A DNA stretch of 64,000 nucleotides from Parapristionchus giblindavisi. Its lineage: Eukaryota > Nematoda > Chromadorea > Rhabditida > Diplogasteridae. Position 1 is the stretch's first letter. Every line of letters begins with the position of its first letter. Position numbers and translations under genes: made by a program. The DNA lies in NCBI GenBank assembly GCA_943737045.1, contig CALSFV010000029.1, positions 62,001 through 126,000 on the forward strand. Reading direction: 5' to 3'. Under the pieces are notes generated by a model that saw nothing but the letters and a program-made list of their open reading frames with translations, had not been told where the DNA came from and did not search any database. Below are positions 20,764-35,828 of the stretch, one piece after another.

Positions 20764-23700
20764 CTAGGATACGGTAGGAATAATTGAAAGTATGGTACCA
20801 GTACTTTTATTTCGGAGGGGGGATCATCTAGGAAATAGTTCCTTTAATTGTATAACACCTGGTGAATCGTTGTTTCTTATTTTGATTGGTATCTTGATGA
20901 ACAAGCGAATTATGAGTGGATTTACCCTTTGATTTGCTGTTGCTCTTTAGTAAGCTTGTGTAAGGATACGGTAGGAATAATTGAAAGTATGGTACCAGTA
21001 CTTTTATTTCGGAGGGGGGATCATCTAGGAAATAGTTCCTTTAATTGTATAACACGTGGTGAATCGTTGTTTCTTATTTTGATTGGTATCTTGATGAACA
21101 AGCGAATTATGAGTGGATTTACCCTTTGATTTGCTGTTGCTCTTTAGTAAGCTTGTGTAAGGATACGGTAGGAATAATTGAAAGTATGGTACCAGTACTT
21201 TTATTTCAGCGGGAACATCTAGGAAAAAAGTTCCTTTAATTGTTTAACACCTTATTCTTAACACCTGGTGAATCGTGGTTTCTTATTTTGATTGGTATCT
21301 TGATGAACAAGCGAATTATGTGTGAATTTACTCTTTGATTTGTTTTTGCTGTTTAGTAATCTTGTGATATTGGGTGGTACGGTTCTATTGAAAGATGGTG
21401 TATAAGTAGTTGAAGGTACGGTAATTGCAGTTCGGCATACTGTATCAGTTTTGAATTGTGCGATAGGAATGGTTTTATCTCAACGAAACCAGTCTAAACT
21501 CGGTTATTTTCATATCTGATTAAAAGACAATGTTCTATACCTATTGATCTCTTTGAATGTTAATATAGTTTTTAATCAATTATACTAATCAATACCTCTT
21601 TTCCAGCTCATCGACATGTTCGCCATCGACGATATCCGCTGATCTACCGTACCCGATCGTTCATATCGATCGAGCACTATCGATCAGAAGACGGCGATCA
21701 AGAGGAGAAAGGTAATACGATTTAATCAATAATGTATAAAGATGTATTATCATTTTATTGTTGTTTGTGTACAAGAATTGAGTCACTGAATGATGTATAG
21801 GACATCATAGAATAGACAAGTTAACCTTATTTATTCAATTTATTGATTGATTGCTTTATACGCTCACTTAATTACTGTGAATTGAGCAGCGAACATGCTA
21901 GGATACGGTAGGAATAATTGAAAGTATGGTACCAGTACTTTTATTTCGGAGGGGGGGATCATATAGGAAATAGTTCCTTTAATTGTATAACACCTGGTGA
22001 ATCGTTGTTTCTTATTTTGATTGGTATCTTGATGAACAAGCGAATTATGAGTGGATTTACCCTTTGATTTGCTGTTGCTCTTTAGTAAGCTTGTGTAAGG
22101 ATACGGTAGGAATAATTGAAAGTATGGTACCAGTACTTTTATTTCGGAGGGGGGATCATCTAGGAAATAGTTCCTTTAATTGTATAACACGTGGTGAATC
22201 GTTGTTTCTTATTTTGATTGGTATCTTGATGAACAAGCGAATTATGAGTGGATTTACCCTTTGATTTGCTGTTGCTCTTTAGTAAGCTTGTGTAAGGATA
22301 CGGTAGGAATAATTGAAAGTATGGTACCAGTACTTTTATTTCAGCGGGAACATCTAGGAAAAAAGTTCCTTTAATTGTTTAACACCTTATTCTTAACACC
22401 TGGTGAATCGTGGTTTCTTATTTTGATTGGTATCTTGATGAACAAGCGAATTATGTGTGAATTTACTCTTTGATTTGTTTTTGCTGTTTAGTAATCTTGT
22501 GATATTGGGTGGTACGGTTCTATTGAAAGATGGTGTATAAGTAGTTGAAGGTACGGTAATTGCAGTTCGGCATACTGTATCAGTTTTGAATTGTGCGATA
22601 GGAATGGTTTTATCTCAACGAAACCAGTCTAAACTCGGTTATTTTCATATCTGATTAAAAGACAATGTTCTATACCTATTGATCTCTTTGAATGTTAATA
22701 TAGTTTTTAATCAATTATACTAATCAATACCTCTTTTCCAGCTCATCGACATGTTCGCCATCGACGATATCCGCTGATCTACCGTACCCGATCGTTCATA
22801 TCGATCGAGCACTATCGATCAGAAGACGGCGATCAAGAGGAGAAAGGTAATACGATTTAATCAATAATGTATAAAGATGTATTATCATTTTATTGTTGTT
22901 TGTGTACAAGAATTGAGTCACTGAATGATGTATAGGACATCATAGAATAGACAAGTTAACCTTATTTATTCAATTTATTGATTGATTGCTTTATACGCTC
23001 ACTTAATTACTGTGAATTGAGCAGCGAACATGCTAGGATACGGTAGGAATAATTGAAAGTATGGTACCAGTACTTTTATTTCGGAGGGGGGGATCATATA
23101 GGAAATAGTTCCTTTAATTGTATAACACCTGGTGAATCGTTGTTTCTTATTTTGATTGGTATCTTGATGAACAAGCGAATTATGAGTGGATTTACCCTTT
23201 GATTTGCTGTTGCTCTTTAGTAAGCTTGTGTAAGGATACGGTAGGAATAATTGAAAGTATGGTACCAGTACTTTTATTTCGGAGGGGGGATCATCTAGGA
23301 AATAGTTCCTTTAATTGTATAACACCTGGTGAATCGTTGTTTCTTATTTTGATTGGTATCTTGATGAACAAGCGAATTATGAGTGGATTTACCCTTTGAT
23401 TTGCTGTTGCTCTTTAGTAAGCTTGTGTAAGGATACGGTAGGAATAATTGAAAGTATGGTACCAGTACTTTTATTTCGGCGGGAACATCTAGGAAAAAAG
23501 TTCCTTTAATTGTTTAACACCTTATTCTTAACACCTGGTGAATCGTGGTTTCTTATTTTGATTGGTATCTTGATGAACAAGCGAATTATGTGTGAATTTA
23601 CTCTTTGATTTGTTTTTGCTGTTTAGTAATCTTGTGATATTGGGTGGTACGGTTCTATTGAAAGATGGTGTATAAGTAGTTGAAGGTGCGGTAATTGCAG

Positions 23701-26700
23701 TTCGGCATACTGTATCAGTTTTGAATTGTGCGATAGGAATGGTTTTATCTCAACGAAACCAGTCTAAACTCGGTTATTTTCATATCTGATTAAAAGACAA
23801 TGTTCTATACCTATTGATCTCTTTGAATGTTAATATAGTTTTTAATCAATTATACTAATCAATACCCCTTTTCCAGCTCATCGACATGTTCGCCATCGAC
23901 GATATCCGCTGATCTACCGTACCCGATCGTTCATATCGATCGAGCACTATCGATCAGAAGACGGCGATCAAGAGGAGAAAGGTAATACGATTTAATCAAT
24001 AATGTATAAAGATGTATTATCATTTTATTGTTGTTTGTGTACAAGAATTGAGTCACTGAATGATGTATAGGACATCATAGAATAGACAAGTTAACCTTAT
24101 TTATTCAATTTATTGATTGATTGCTTTATACGCTCACTTAATTACTGTGAATTGAGCAGCGAACATGCTAGGATACGGTTGGAATAATTGAAAGTATGGT
24201 ACCAGTACTTTTATTTCGGGGTGGGGATCATCTAGGAAATAGTTCCTTTAATTGTATAACACCTGGTGAATCGTTGTTTCTTATTTTGATTGGTATCTTG
24301 ATGAACAAGCGAATTATGAGTGGATTTACCCTTTGATTTGCTGTTGCTCTTTAGTAAGCTTGTGTAAGGATACGGTAGGAATAATTGAAAGTATGGTACC
24401 AGTACTTTTATTTCGGAGGGGGGATCATCTAGGAAATAGTTCCTTTAATTGTATAACACCTGGTGAATCGTTGTTTCTTATTTTGATTGGTATCTTGATG
24501 AACAAGCGAATTATGAGTGGATTTACCCTTTGATTTGCTGTTGCTCTTTAGTAAGCTTGTGTAAGGATACGGTAGGAATAATTGAAAGTATGGTACCAGT
24601 ACTTTTATTTCGGCGGGAACATCTAGGAAAAAAGTTCCTTTAATTGTTTAACACCTTATTCTTAACACCTGGTGAATCGTGGTTTCTTATTTTGATTGGT
24701 ATCTTGATGAACAAGCGAATTATGTGTGAATTTACTCTTTGATTTGTTTTTGCTGTTTAGTAATCTTGTGATATTGGGTGGTACGGTTCTATTGAAAGAT
24801 GGTGTATAAGTAGTTGAAGGTACGGTAATTGCAGTTCGGCATACTGTATCAGTTTTGAATTGTGCGTTAGGAATGGTTTTATCTCAACGAAACCAGTCTA
24901 AACTCGGTTATTTTCATATCTGATTAAAAGACAATGTTCTATACCTATTGATCTCTTTGAATGTTAATATAGTTTTTAATCAATTATACTAATCAATACC
25001 TCTTTTCCAGCTCATCGACATGTTCGCCATCGACGATATCCGCTGATCTACCGTACCCGATCGTTCATATCGATCGAGCACTATCGATCAGAAGACGGCG
25101 ATCAAGAGGAGAAAGGTAATACGATTTAATCAATAATGTATAAAGATGTATTATCATTTTATTGTTGTTTGTGTACAAGAATTGAGTCACTGAATGATGT
25201 ATAGGACATCATAGAATAGACAAGTTAACCTTATTTATTCAATTTATTGATTGATTGCTTTATACGCTCACTTAATTACTGTGAATTGAGCAGCGAACAT
25301 GCTAGGATACGGTAGGAATAATTGAAAGTATGGTACCAGTACTTTTATTTCGGAGGGGGGATCATCTAGGAAATAGTTCCTTTAATTGTATAACACCTGG
25401 TGAATCGTTGTTTCTTATTTTGATTGGTATCTTGATGAACAAGCGAATTATGAGTGGATTTACCCTTTGATTTGCTGTTGCTCTTTAGTAAGCTTGTGTA
25501 AGGATACGGTAGGAATAATTGAAAGTATGGTACCAGTACTTTTATTTCGGAGGGGGGATCATCTAGGAAATAGTTCCTTTAATTGTATAACACGTGGTGA
25601 ATCGTTGTTTCTTATTTTGATTGGTATCTTGATGAACAAGCGAATTATGAGTGGATTTACCCTTTGATTTGCTGTTGCTCTTTAGTAAGCTTGTGTAAGG
25701 ATACGGTAGGAATAATTGAAAGTATGGTACCAGTACTTTTATTTCGGCGGGAACATCTAGGAAAAAAGTTCCTTTAATTGTTTAACACCTTATTCTTAAC
25801 ACCTGGTGAATCGTGGTTTCTTATTTTGATTGGTATCTTGATGAACAAGCGAATTATGTGTGAATTTACTCTTTGATTTGTTTTTGCTGTTTAATAATCT
25901 TGTGATATTGGGTGGTACGGTTCTATTGAAAGATGGTGTATAAGTAGTTGAAGGTACGGTAATTGCAGTTCGGCATACTGTATCAGTTTTGAATTGTGCG
26001 ATAGGAATGGTTTTATCTCAACGAAACCAGTCTAAACTCGGTTATTTTCATATCTGATTAAAAGACAATGTTCTATACCTATTGATCTCTTTGAATGTTA
26101 ATATAGTTTTTAATCAATTATACTAATCAATACCCCTTTTCCAGCTCATCGACATGTTCGCCATCGACGATATCCGCTGATCTACCGTACCCGATCGTTC
26201 ATATCGATCGAGCACTATCGATCAGAAGACGGCGATCAAGAGGAGAAAGGTAATACGATTTAATCAATAATGTATAAAGATGTGTTATCATTTTATTGTT
26301 GTTTGTGTACAAGAATTGAGTCACTGAATGATGTATAGGACATCATAGAATAGACAAGTTAACCTTATCTATTCAATTTATTGATTGATTGCTTTATACG
26401 CTCACTTAATTACTGTGAATTGAGCAGCGAACATGCTAGGATACGGTAGGAATAATTGAAAGTATGGTACCAGTACTTATATTTCGGAGGGGGGGATCAT
26501 ATAGGAAATAGTTCCTTTAATTGTATAACACCTGGTGAATCGTTGTTTCTTATTTTGATTGGTATCTTGATGAACAAGCGAATTATGAGTGGATTTACCC
26601 TTTGATTTGCTGTTGCTCTTTAGTAAGCTTGTGTAAGGATACGGTAGGAATAATTGAAAGTATGGTACCAGTACTTTTATTTCGGAGGGGGGATCATCTA

Positions 26701-27570
26701 GGAAATAGTTCCTTTAATTGTATAACACCTGGTGAATCGTTGTTTCTTATTTTGATTGGTATCTTGATGAACAAGCGAATTATGAGTGGATTTACCCTTT
26801 GATTTGCTGTTGCTCTTTAGTAAGCTTGTGTAAGGATACGGTAGGAATAATTGAAAGTATGGTACCAGTACTTTTATTTCGGCGGGAACATCTAGGAAAA
26901 AAGTTCCTTTAATTGTTTAACACCTTATTCTTAACACCTGGTGAATCGTGGTTTCTTATTTTGATTGGTATCTTGATGAACAAGCGAATTATGTGTGAAT
27001 TTACTCTTTGATTTGTTTTTGCTGTTTAGTAATCTTGTGATATTGGGTGGTACGGTTCTATTGAAAGATGGTGTATAAGTAGTTGAAGGTACGGTAATTG
27101 CAGTTCGGCATACTGTATCAGTTTTGAATTGTGCGATAGGAATGGTTTTATCTCAACGAAACCAGTCTAAACTCGGTTATTTTCATATCTGATTAAAAGA
27201 CAATGTTCTATACCTATTGATCTCTTTGAATGTTAATATAGTTTTTAATCAATTATACTAATCAATACCCCTTTTCCAGCTCATCGACATGTTCGCCATC
27301 GACGATATCCGCTGATCTACCGTACCCGATCGTTCATATCGATCGAGCACTATCGATCAGAAGACGGCGATCAAGAGGAGAAAGGTAATACGATTTAATC
27401 AATAATGTATAAAGATGTATTATCATTTTATTGTTGTTTGTGTACAAGAATTGAGTCACTGAATGATGTATAGGACATCATAGAATAGACAAGTTAACCT
27501 TATTTATTCAATTTATTGATTGATTGCTTTATACGCTCACTTAATTACTGTGAATTGAGCAGCGAACATG
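20764..27570 (+). repeat. Six uniform 1134-1135-bp units
   Basis: Cores at 21607, 22742, 23877, 25011, 26145 and 27280 are evenly spaced, each preceded by two canonical subrepeats and one diverged. This is the plainest form of the higher-order unit. Shared variants (CACGTGG for CACCTGG, CAGCGGG for CGGCGGG, TTATTTATTC) tie neighbours together and show that copying was local. Confidence 0.9.
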
Positions 27571-30500
27571 CTAGGATACGGTTGGAATAATTGAAAGTAT
27601 GGTACCAGTACTTTTATTTCGGGGTGGGGATCATCTAGGAAATAGTTCCTTTAATTGTATAACGCCTGGTGAATCGTTGTTTCTTATTTTGATTGGTATC
27701 TTGATGAACAAGCGAATTATGAGTGGATTTACCCTTTGATTTGCTGTTGCTCTTTAGTAAGCTTGTGTAAGGATACGGTAGGAATATTTGGAAGTATGGT
27801 ACCAGTACTTTTATTTCGGAGGGGGGATCATCTAGGAAATAGTTCCTTTAATTGTGTAACACCTGGTGAATCGTTGTTTCTTATTTTGATTGGTACCTTG
27901 ATGAACAAGCGAATTATGAGTGGATTTACCCTTTGATTTGCTGTTGCTCTTTAGTAAGCTTGTGTAAGGATACGGTAGGAATAATTGAAAGTATGGTACC
28001 AGTATGTTAGTGTTGTTTCTTGGTTATGCCGTAGTCTACGTAGTTTATGGTACCAGTACTTTTATTTCGGCGGGAACATCTAGGAAAAAAGTTCCTTTAA
28101 TTGTTTAACACCTTATTCTTAACACCTGGTGATTCGTGGTTTCTTATTCATGGTTTATTGAATCGTTGTTTCTTATTTTGATTGGTATCTTGATGAACAA
28201 GCGAATTATGAGTGGATTTACCCTTTGATTTGCTGTTGCTCTTTAGTAAGCTTGTGATATTGGGTGGTACGGTTCTATTGAAAGATGGTGTATAAGTAGT
28301 TGAAGGTACGGTAATTGCAGTTCGGCATACTGTATCAGTTTTGAATTGTGCGATAGAAATGGTTTTATCTCAACGAAACCAGTCTAAACTCGGTTATTTT
28401 CATATCTGATTAAAAGACAATGTTCTATACCTATTGATCTCTTTGAATGTTAATATAGTTTTTAATCAATTATACTAATCAATACCCCTTTTCCAGCTCA
28501 TCGACATGTTCGCCATCGACGATATCCGCTGATCTACCGTACCCGATCGTTCATATCGATCGAGCACTATCGATCAGAAGACGGCGATCAAGAGGAGAAA
28601 GGTAATACGATTTAATCAATAATGTATAAAGATGTGTTATCATTTTATTGTTGTTTGTGTACAAGAATTGAGTCACTGAATGATGTATAGGACATCATAG
28701 AATAGACAAGTTAACCTTATCTATTCAATTTATTGATTGATTGCTTTATACGCTCACTTAATTACTGTGAATTGAGCAGCGAACATGCTAGGATACGGTA
28801 GGAATAATTGAAAGTATGGTACCAGTACTTTTATTTCGGAGGGGGGGATCATATAGGAAATAGTTCCTTTAATTGTATAACACCTGGTGAATCGTTGTTT
28901 CTTATTTTGATTGGTATCTTGATGAACAAGCGAATTATGAGTGGATTTACCCTTTGATTTGCTGTTGCTCTTTAGTAAGCTTGTGTAAGGATACGGTAGG
29001 AATATTTGGAAGTATGGTACCAGTACTTTTATTTCGGAGGGGGGATCATCTAGGAAATAGTTCCTTTAATTGTGTAACACCTGGTGAATCGTTGTTTCTT
29101 ATTTTGATTGGTATCTTGATGAACAAGCGAATTATGAGTGGATTTACCCTTTGATTTGCTGTTGCTCTTTAGTAAGCTTGTGTAAGGATACGGTAGGAAT
29201 AATTGAAAGTATGGTACCAGTACTTTTATTTCGGAGGGGGGGATCATCTAGGAAATAGTTCCTTTAATTGTATAACACCTGGTGAATCGTTGTTTCTTAT
29301 TTTGATTGGTATCTTGATGAACAAGCGAATTATGAGTGGATTTACCCTTTGATTTGCTGTTGCTCTTTAGTAAGCTTGTGTAAGGATACGGTAGGAATAA
29401 TTGAAAGTATGGTACCAGTACTTTTATTTCGGAGGGGGGGATCATCTAGGAAATAGTTCCTTTAATTGTATAACACCTGGTGAATCGTTGTTTCTTATTT
29501 TGATTGGTATCTTGATGAACAAGCTAATTATGAGTGGATTTACCCTTTGATTTGCTGTTGCTCTTTAGTAAGCTTGTGTAAGGATACGGTAGGAATATTT
29601 GGAAGTATGGTACCAGTACTTTTATTTCGGAGGGGGGATCATCTAGGAAATAGTTCCTTTAATTGTGTAACACCTGGTGAATCGTTGTTTCTTATTTTGA
29701 TTGGTATCTTGATGAACAAGCGAATTATGAGTGGATTTACCCTTTGATTTGCTGTTGCTCTTTAGTAAGCTTGTGTAAGGATACGGTAGGAATAATTGAA
29801 AGTATGGTACCAGTACTTTTATTTCGGAGGGGGGATCATCTAGGAAATAGTTCCTTTAATTGTATAACACCTGGTGAATCGTTGTTTCTTATTTTGATTG
29901 GTATCTTGATGAACAAGCGAATTATGAGTGGATTTACCCTTTGATTTGCTGTTGCTCTTTAGTAAGCTTGTGTAAGGATACGGTAGGAATATTTGGAAGT
30001 ATGGTACCTGTACTTTTATTTCGGAGGGGGGATCATCTAGGAAATAGTTCCTTTAATTGTGTAACACCTGGTGAATCGTTGTTTCTTATTTTGATTGGTA
30101 TCTTGATGAACAAGCGAATTATGAGTGGATTTACCCTTTGATTTGCTGTTGCTCTTTAGTAAGCTTGTGTAAGGATACGGTAGGAATAATTGAAAGTATG
30201 GTACCAGTACTTTTATTTCGGAGGGGGGGATCATCTAGGAAATAGTTCCTTTAATTGTATAACACCTGGTGAATCGTTGTTTCTTATTTTGATTGGTATC
30301 TTGATGAACAAGCGAATTATGAGTGGATTTACCCTTTGATTTGCTGTTGCTCTTTAGTAAGCTTGTGTAAGGATACGGTAGGAATATTTGGAAGTATGGT
30401 ACCTGTACTTTTATTTCGGAGGGGGGATCATCTAGGAAATAGTTCCTTTAATTGTGTAACACCTGGTGAATCGTTGTTTCTTATTTTGATTGGTATCTTG

Positions 30501-33500
30501 ATGAACAAGCGAATTATGAGTGGATTTACCCTTTGATTTGCTGTTGCTCTTTAGTAAGCTTGTGTAAGGATACGGTAGGAATAATTGAAAGTATGGTACC
30601 AGTACTTTTATTTCGGAGGGGGGGATCATCTAGGAAATAGTTCCTTTAATTGTATAACACCTGGTGAATCGTTGTTTCTTATTTTGATTGGTATCTTGAT
30701 GAACAAGCTAATTATGAGTGGATTTACCCTTTGATTTGCTGTTGCTCTTTAGTAAGCTTGTGTAAGGATACGGTAGGAATATTTGGAAGTATGGTACCAG
30801 TACTTTTATTTCGGAGGGGGGATCATCTAGGAAATAGTTCCTTTAATTGTGTAACACCTGGTGAATCGTTGTTTCTTATTTTGATTGGTATCTTGATGAA
30901 CAAGCGAATTATGAGTGGATTTACCTTTTGATTTGCTGTTGCTCTTTAGTAAGCTTGTGTAAGGATACGGTAGGAATAATTGAAAGTATGGTACCAGTAC
31001 TTTTATTTCGGCGGGAACATCTAGGAAAAAAGTTCCTTTAATTGTTTAACACCTTATTCTTAACACCTGGTGAATCGTGGTTTCTTATTTTGATTGGTAT
31101 CTTGATGAACAAGCGAATTATGTGTGAATTTACTCTTTGATTTGTTTTTGCTGTTTAGTAATCTTGTGATATTGGGTGGTACGGTTCTATTGAAAGATGG
31201 TGTATAAGTAGTTGAAGGTACGGTAATTGCAGTTCGGCATACTGTATCAGTTTTAAATTGTGCGATAGGAATGGTTTTATCTCAACGAAACCAGTCTAAA
31301 CTCGGTTATTTTCATATCTGATTAAAAGACAATGTTCTATACCTATTGATCTCTTTGAATGTTAATATAGTTTTTAATCAATTATACTTATCAATACCCC
31401 TTTTCCAGCTCATCGACATGTTCGCCATCGACGATATCCGCTGATCTACCGTACCCGATCGTTCATATCGATCGAGCACTATCGATCAGAAGACGGCGAT
31501 CAAGAGGAGAAAGGTAATACGATTTAATCAATAATGTATAAAGATGTATTATCATTTTATTGTTGTTTGTGTACAAGAATTGAGTCACTGAATGATGTAT
31601 AGGACATCATAGAATAGACAAGTTAACCTTATTTATTCAATTTATTGATTGATTGCTTTATACGCTCACTTAATTACTGTGAATTGAGCAGCGAACATGC
31701 TAGGATACGGTAGGAATAATTGAAAGTATGGTACCAGTACTTTTATTTCGGGGTGGGGATCATCTAGGAAATAGTTCCTTTAATTGTATAACACCTGGTG
31801 AATCGTTGTTTCTTATTTTGATTGGTATCTTGATGAACAAGCGAATTATGAGTGGATTTACCCTTTGATTTGCTGTTGCTCTTTAGTAAGCTTGTGTAAG
31901 GATACGGTAGGAATAATTGAAAGTATGGTACCAGTACTTTTATTTCGGAGGGGGGATCATCTAGGAAATAGTTCCTTTAATTGTATAACACCTGGTGAAT
32001 CGTTGTTTCTTATTTTGATTGGTATCTTGATGAACAAGCGAATTATGAGTGGATTTACCCTTTGATTTGCTGTTGCTCTTTAGTAAGCTTGTGTAAGGAT
32101 ACGGTAGGAATAATTGAAAGTATGGTACCAGTATGTTAGTGTTGTTTCTTGGTTATGCCGTAGTCTACGTAGTTTATGGTACCAGTACTTTTATTTCGGC
32201 GGGAACATCTAGGAAAAAAGTTCCTTTAATTGTTTAACACCTTATTCTTAACACCTGGTGATTCGTGGTTTCTTATTCATGGTTTATTGAATCGTTGTTT
32301 CTTATTTTGATTGGTATCTTGATGAACAAGCGAATTATGAGTGGATTTACCCTTTGATTTGCTGTTGCTCTTTAGTAAGCTTGTGATATTGGGTGGTACG
32401 GTTCTATTGAAAGATGGTGTATAAGTAGTTGAAGGTACGGTAATTGCAGTTCGGCATACTGTATCAGTTTTGAATTGTGCGATAGAAATGGTTTTATCTC
32501 AACGAAACCAGTCTAAACTCGGTTATTTTCATATCTGATTAAAAGACAATGTTCTATACCTATTGATCTCTTTGAATGTTAATATAGTTTTTAATCAATT
32601 ATACTAATCAATACCCCTTTTCCAGCTCATCGACATGTTCGCCATCGACGATATCCGCTGATCTACCGTACCCGATCGTTCATATCGATCGAGCACTATC
32701 GATCAGAAGACGGCGATCAAGAGGAGAAAGGTAATACGATTTAATCAATAATGTATAAAGATGTGTTATCATTTTATTGTTGTTTGTGTACAAGAATTGA
32801 GTCACTGAATGATGTATAGGACATCATAGAATAGACAAGTTAACCTTATCTATTCAATTTATTGATTGATTGCTTTATACGCTCACTTAATTACTGTGAA
32901 TTGAGCAGCGAACATGCTAGGATACGGTAGGAATAATTGAAAGTATGGTACCAGTACTTTTATTTCGGAGGGGGGGATCATATAGGAAATAGTTCCTTTA
33001 ATTGTATAACACCTGGTGAATCGTTGTTTCTTATTTTGATTGGTATCTTGATGAACAAGCGAATTATGAGTGGATTTACCCTTTGATTTGCTGTTGCTCT
33101 TTAGTAAGCTTGTGTAAGGATACGGTAGGAATATTTGGAAGTATGGTACCAGTACTTTTATTTCGGAGGGGGGATCATCTAGGAAATAGTTCCTTTAATT
33201 GTGTAACACCTGGTGAATCGTTGTTTCTTATTTTGATTGGTATCTTGATGAACAAGCGAATTATGAGTGGATTTACCCTTTGATTTGCTGTTGCTCTTTA
33301 GTAAGCTTGTGTAAGGATACGGTAGGAATAATTGAAAGTATGGTACCAGTACTTTTATTTCGGAGGGGGGGATCATCTAGGAAATAGTTCCTTTAATTGT
33401 ATAACACCTGGTGAATCGTTGTTTCTTATTTTGATTGGTATCTTGATGAACAAGCGAATTATGAGTGGATTTACCCTTTGATTTGCTGTTGCTCTTTAGT

Positions 33501-35828
33501 AAGCTTGTGTAAGGATACGGTAGGAATAATTGAAAGTATGGTACCAGTACTTTTATTTCGGAGGGGGGGATCATCTAGGAAATAGTTCCTTTAATTGTAT
33601 AACACCTGGTGAATCGTTGTTTCTTATTTTGATTGGTATCTTGATGAACAAGCTAATTATGAGTGGATTTACCCTTTGATTTGCTGTTGCTCTTTAGTAA
33701 GCTTGTGTAAGGATACGGTAGGAATATTTGGAAGTATGGTACCAGTACTTTTATTTCGGAGGGGGGATCATCTAGGAAATAGTTCCTTTAATTGTGTAAC
33801 ACCTGGTGAATCGTTGTTTCTTATTTTGATTGGTATCTTGATGAACAAGCGAATTATGAGTGGATTTACCCTTTGATTTGCTGTTGCTCTTTAGTAAGCT
33901 TGTGTAAGGATACGGTAGGAATAATTGAAAGTATGGTACCAGTACTTTTATTTCGGAGGGGGGATCATCTAGGAAATAGTTCCTTTAATTGTATAACACC
34001 TGGTGAATCGTTGTTTCTTATTTTGATTGGTATCTTGATGAACAAGCGAATTATGAGTGGATTTACCCTTTGATTTGCTGTTGCTCTTTAGTAAGCTTGT
34101 GTAAGGATACGGTAGGAATATTTGGAAGTATGGTACCTGTACTTTTATTTCGGAGGGGGGATCATCTAGGAAATAGTTCCTTTAATTGTGTAACACCTGG
34201 TGAATCGTTGTTTCTTATTTTGATTGGTATCTTGATGAACAAGCGAATTATGAGTGGATTTACCCTTTGATTTGCTGTTGCTCTTTAGTAAGCTTGTGTA
34301 AGGATACGGTAGGAATAATTGAAAGTATGGTACCAGTACTTTTATTTCGGAGGGGGGGATCATCTAGGAAATAGTTCCTTTAATTGTATAACACCTGGTG
34401 AATCGTTGTTTCTTATTTTGATTGGTATCTTGATGAACAAGCGAATTATGAGTGGATTTACCCTTTGATTTGCTGTTGCTCTTTAGTAAGCTTGTGTAAG
34501 GATACGGTAGGAATATTTGGAAGTATGGTACCTGTACTTTTATTTCGGAGGGGGGATCATCTAGGAAATAGTTCCTTTAATTGTGTAACACCTGGTGAAT
34601 CGTTGTTTCTTATTTTGATTGGTATCTTGATGAACAAGCGAATTATGAGTGGATTTACCCTTTGATTTGCTGTTGCTCTTTAGTAAGCTTGTGTAAGGAT
34701 ACGGTAGGAATAATTGAAAGTATGGTACCAGTACTTTTATTTCGGAGGGGGGGATCATCTAGGAAATAGTTCCTTTAATTGTATAACACCTGGTGAATCG
34801 TTGTTTCTTATTTTGATTGGTATCTTGATGAACAAGCTAATTATGAGTGGATTTACCCTTTGATTTGCTGTTGCTCTTTAGTAAGCTTGTGTAAGGATAC
34901 GGTAGGAATATTTGGAAGTATGGTACCAGTACTTTTATTTCGGAGGGGGGATCATCTAGGAAATAGTTCCTTTAATTGTGTAACACCTGGTGAATCGTTG
35001 TTTCTTATTTTGATTGGTATCTTGATGAACAAGCGAATTATGAGTGGATTTACCTTTTGATTTGCTGTTGCTCTTTAGTAAGCTTGTGTAAGGATACGGT
35101 AGGAATAATTGAAAGTATGGTACCAGTACTTTTATTTCGGCGGGAACATCTAGGAAAAAAGTTCCTTTAATTGTTTAACACCTTATTCTTAACACCTGGT
35201 GAATCGTGGTTTCTTATTTTGATTGGTATCTTGATGAACAAGCGAATTATGTGTGAATTTACTCTTTGATTTGTTTTTGCTGTTTAGTAATCTTGTGATA
35301 TTGGGTGGTACGGTTCTATTGAAAGATGGTGTATAAGTAGTTGAAGGTACGGTAATTGCAGTTCGGCATACTGTATCAGTTTTAAATTGTGCGATAGGAA
35401 TGGTTTTATCTCAACGAAACCAGTCTAAACTCGGTTATTTTCATATCTGATTAAAAGACAATGTTCTATACCTATTGATCTCTTTGAATGTTAATATAGT
35501 TTTTAATCAATTATACTTATCAATACCCCTTTTCCAGCTCATCGACATGTTCGCCATCGACGATATCCGCTGATCTACCGTACCCGATCGTTCATATCGA
35601 TCGAGCACTATCGATCAGAAGACGGCGATCAAGAGGAGAAAGGTAATACGATTTAATCAATAATGTATAAAGATGTATTATCATTTTATTGTTGTTTGTG
35701 TACAAGAATTGAGTCACTGAATGATGTATAGGACATCATAGAATAGACAAGTTAACCTTATTTATTCAATTTATTGATTGATTGCTTTATACGCTCACTT
35801 AATTACTGTGAATTGAGCAGCGAACATG
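27571..35828 (+). repeat. 4129-bp segment present twice in tandem
   Basis: 27571-31699 and 31700-35828 each comprise a 1217-bp unit and a 2912-bp unit (11 canonical subrepeats). Rare features repeat at exactly 4129 bp: the 54-bp insertion, GGTACCTGTACT variants, TACTTAT branch sites, and subrepeats with AAGCTAATTATG. The first subrepeats of the two 1217-bp units differ slightly, so some conversion followed the duplication. Confidence 0.9.
28005..28058 (+). repeat. 54-bp insertion in a terminal subrepeat (also at 32134-32187)
   Basis: After GGTACCAGTA, 54 extra bases are present, containing GCCGTAGTCTACGTAG and ending in a repeat of TATGGTACCAGTA, so the extra segment is bounded by a 13-bp direct repeat. 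About 90 bases later a further 29-bp insertion carries a partial duplication of TTTCTTATT, and the subrepeat then ends in canonical rather than diverged form. Together 54 and 29 account for the 83-bp excess of this unit (1217 against 1134). Confidence 0.85.
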
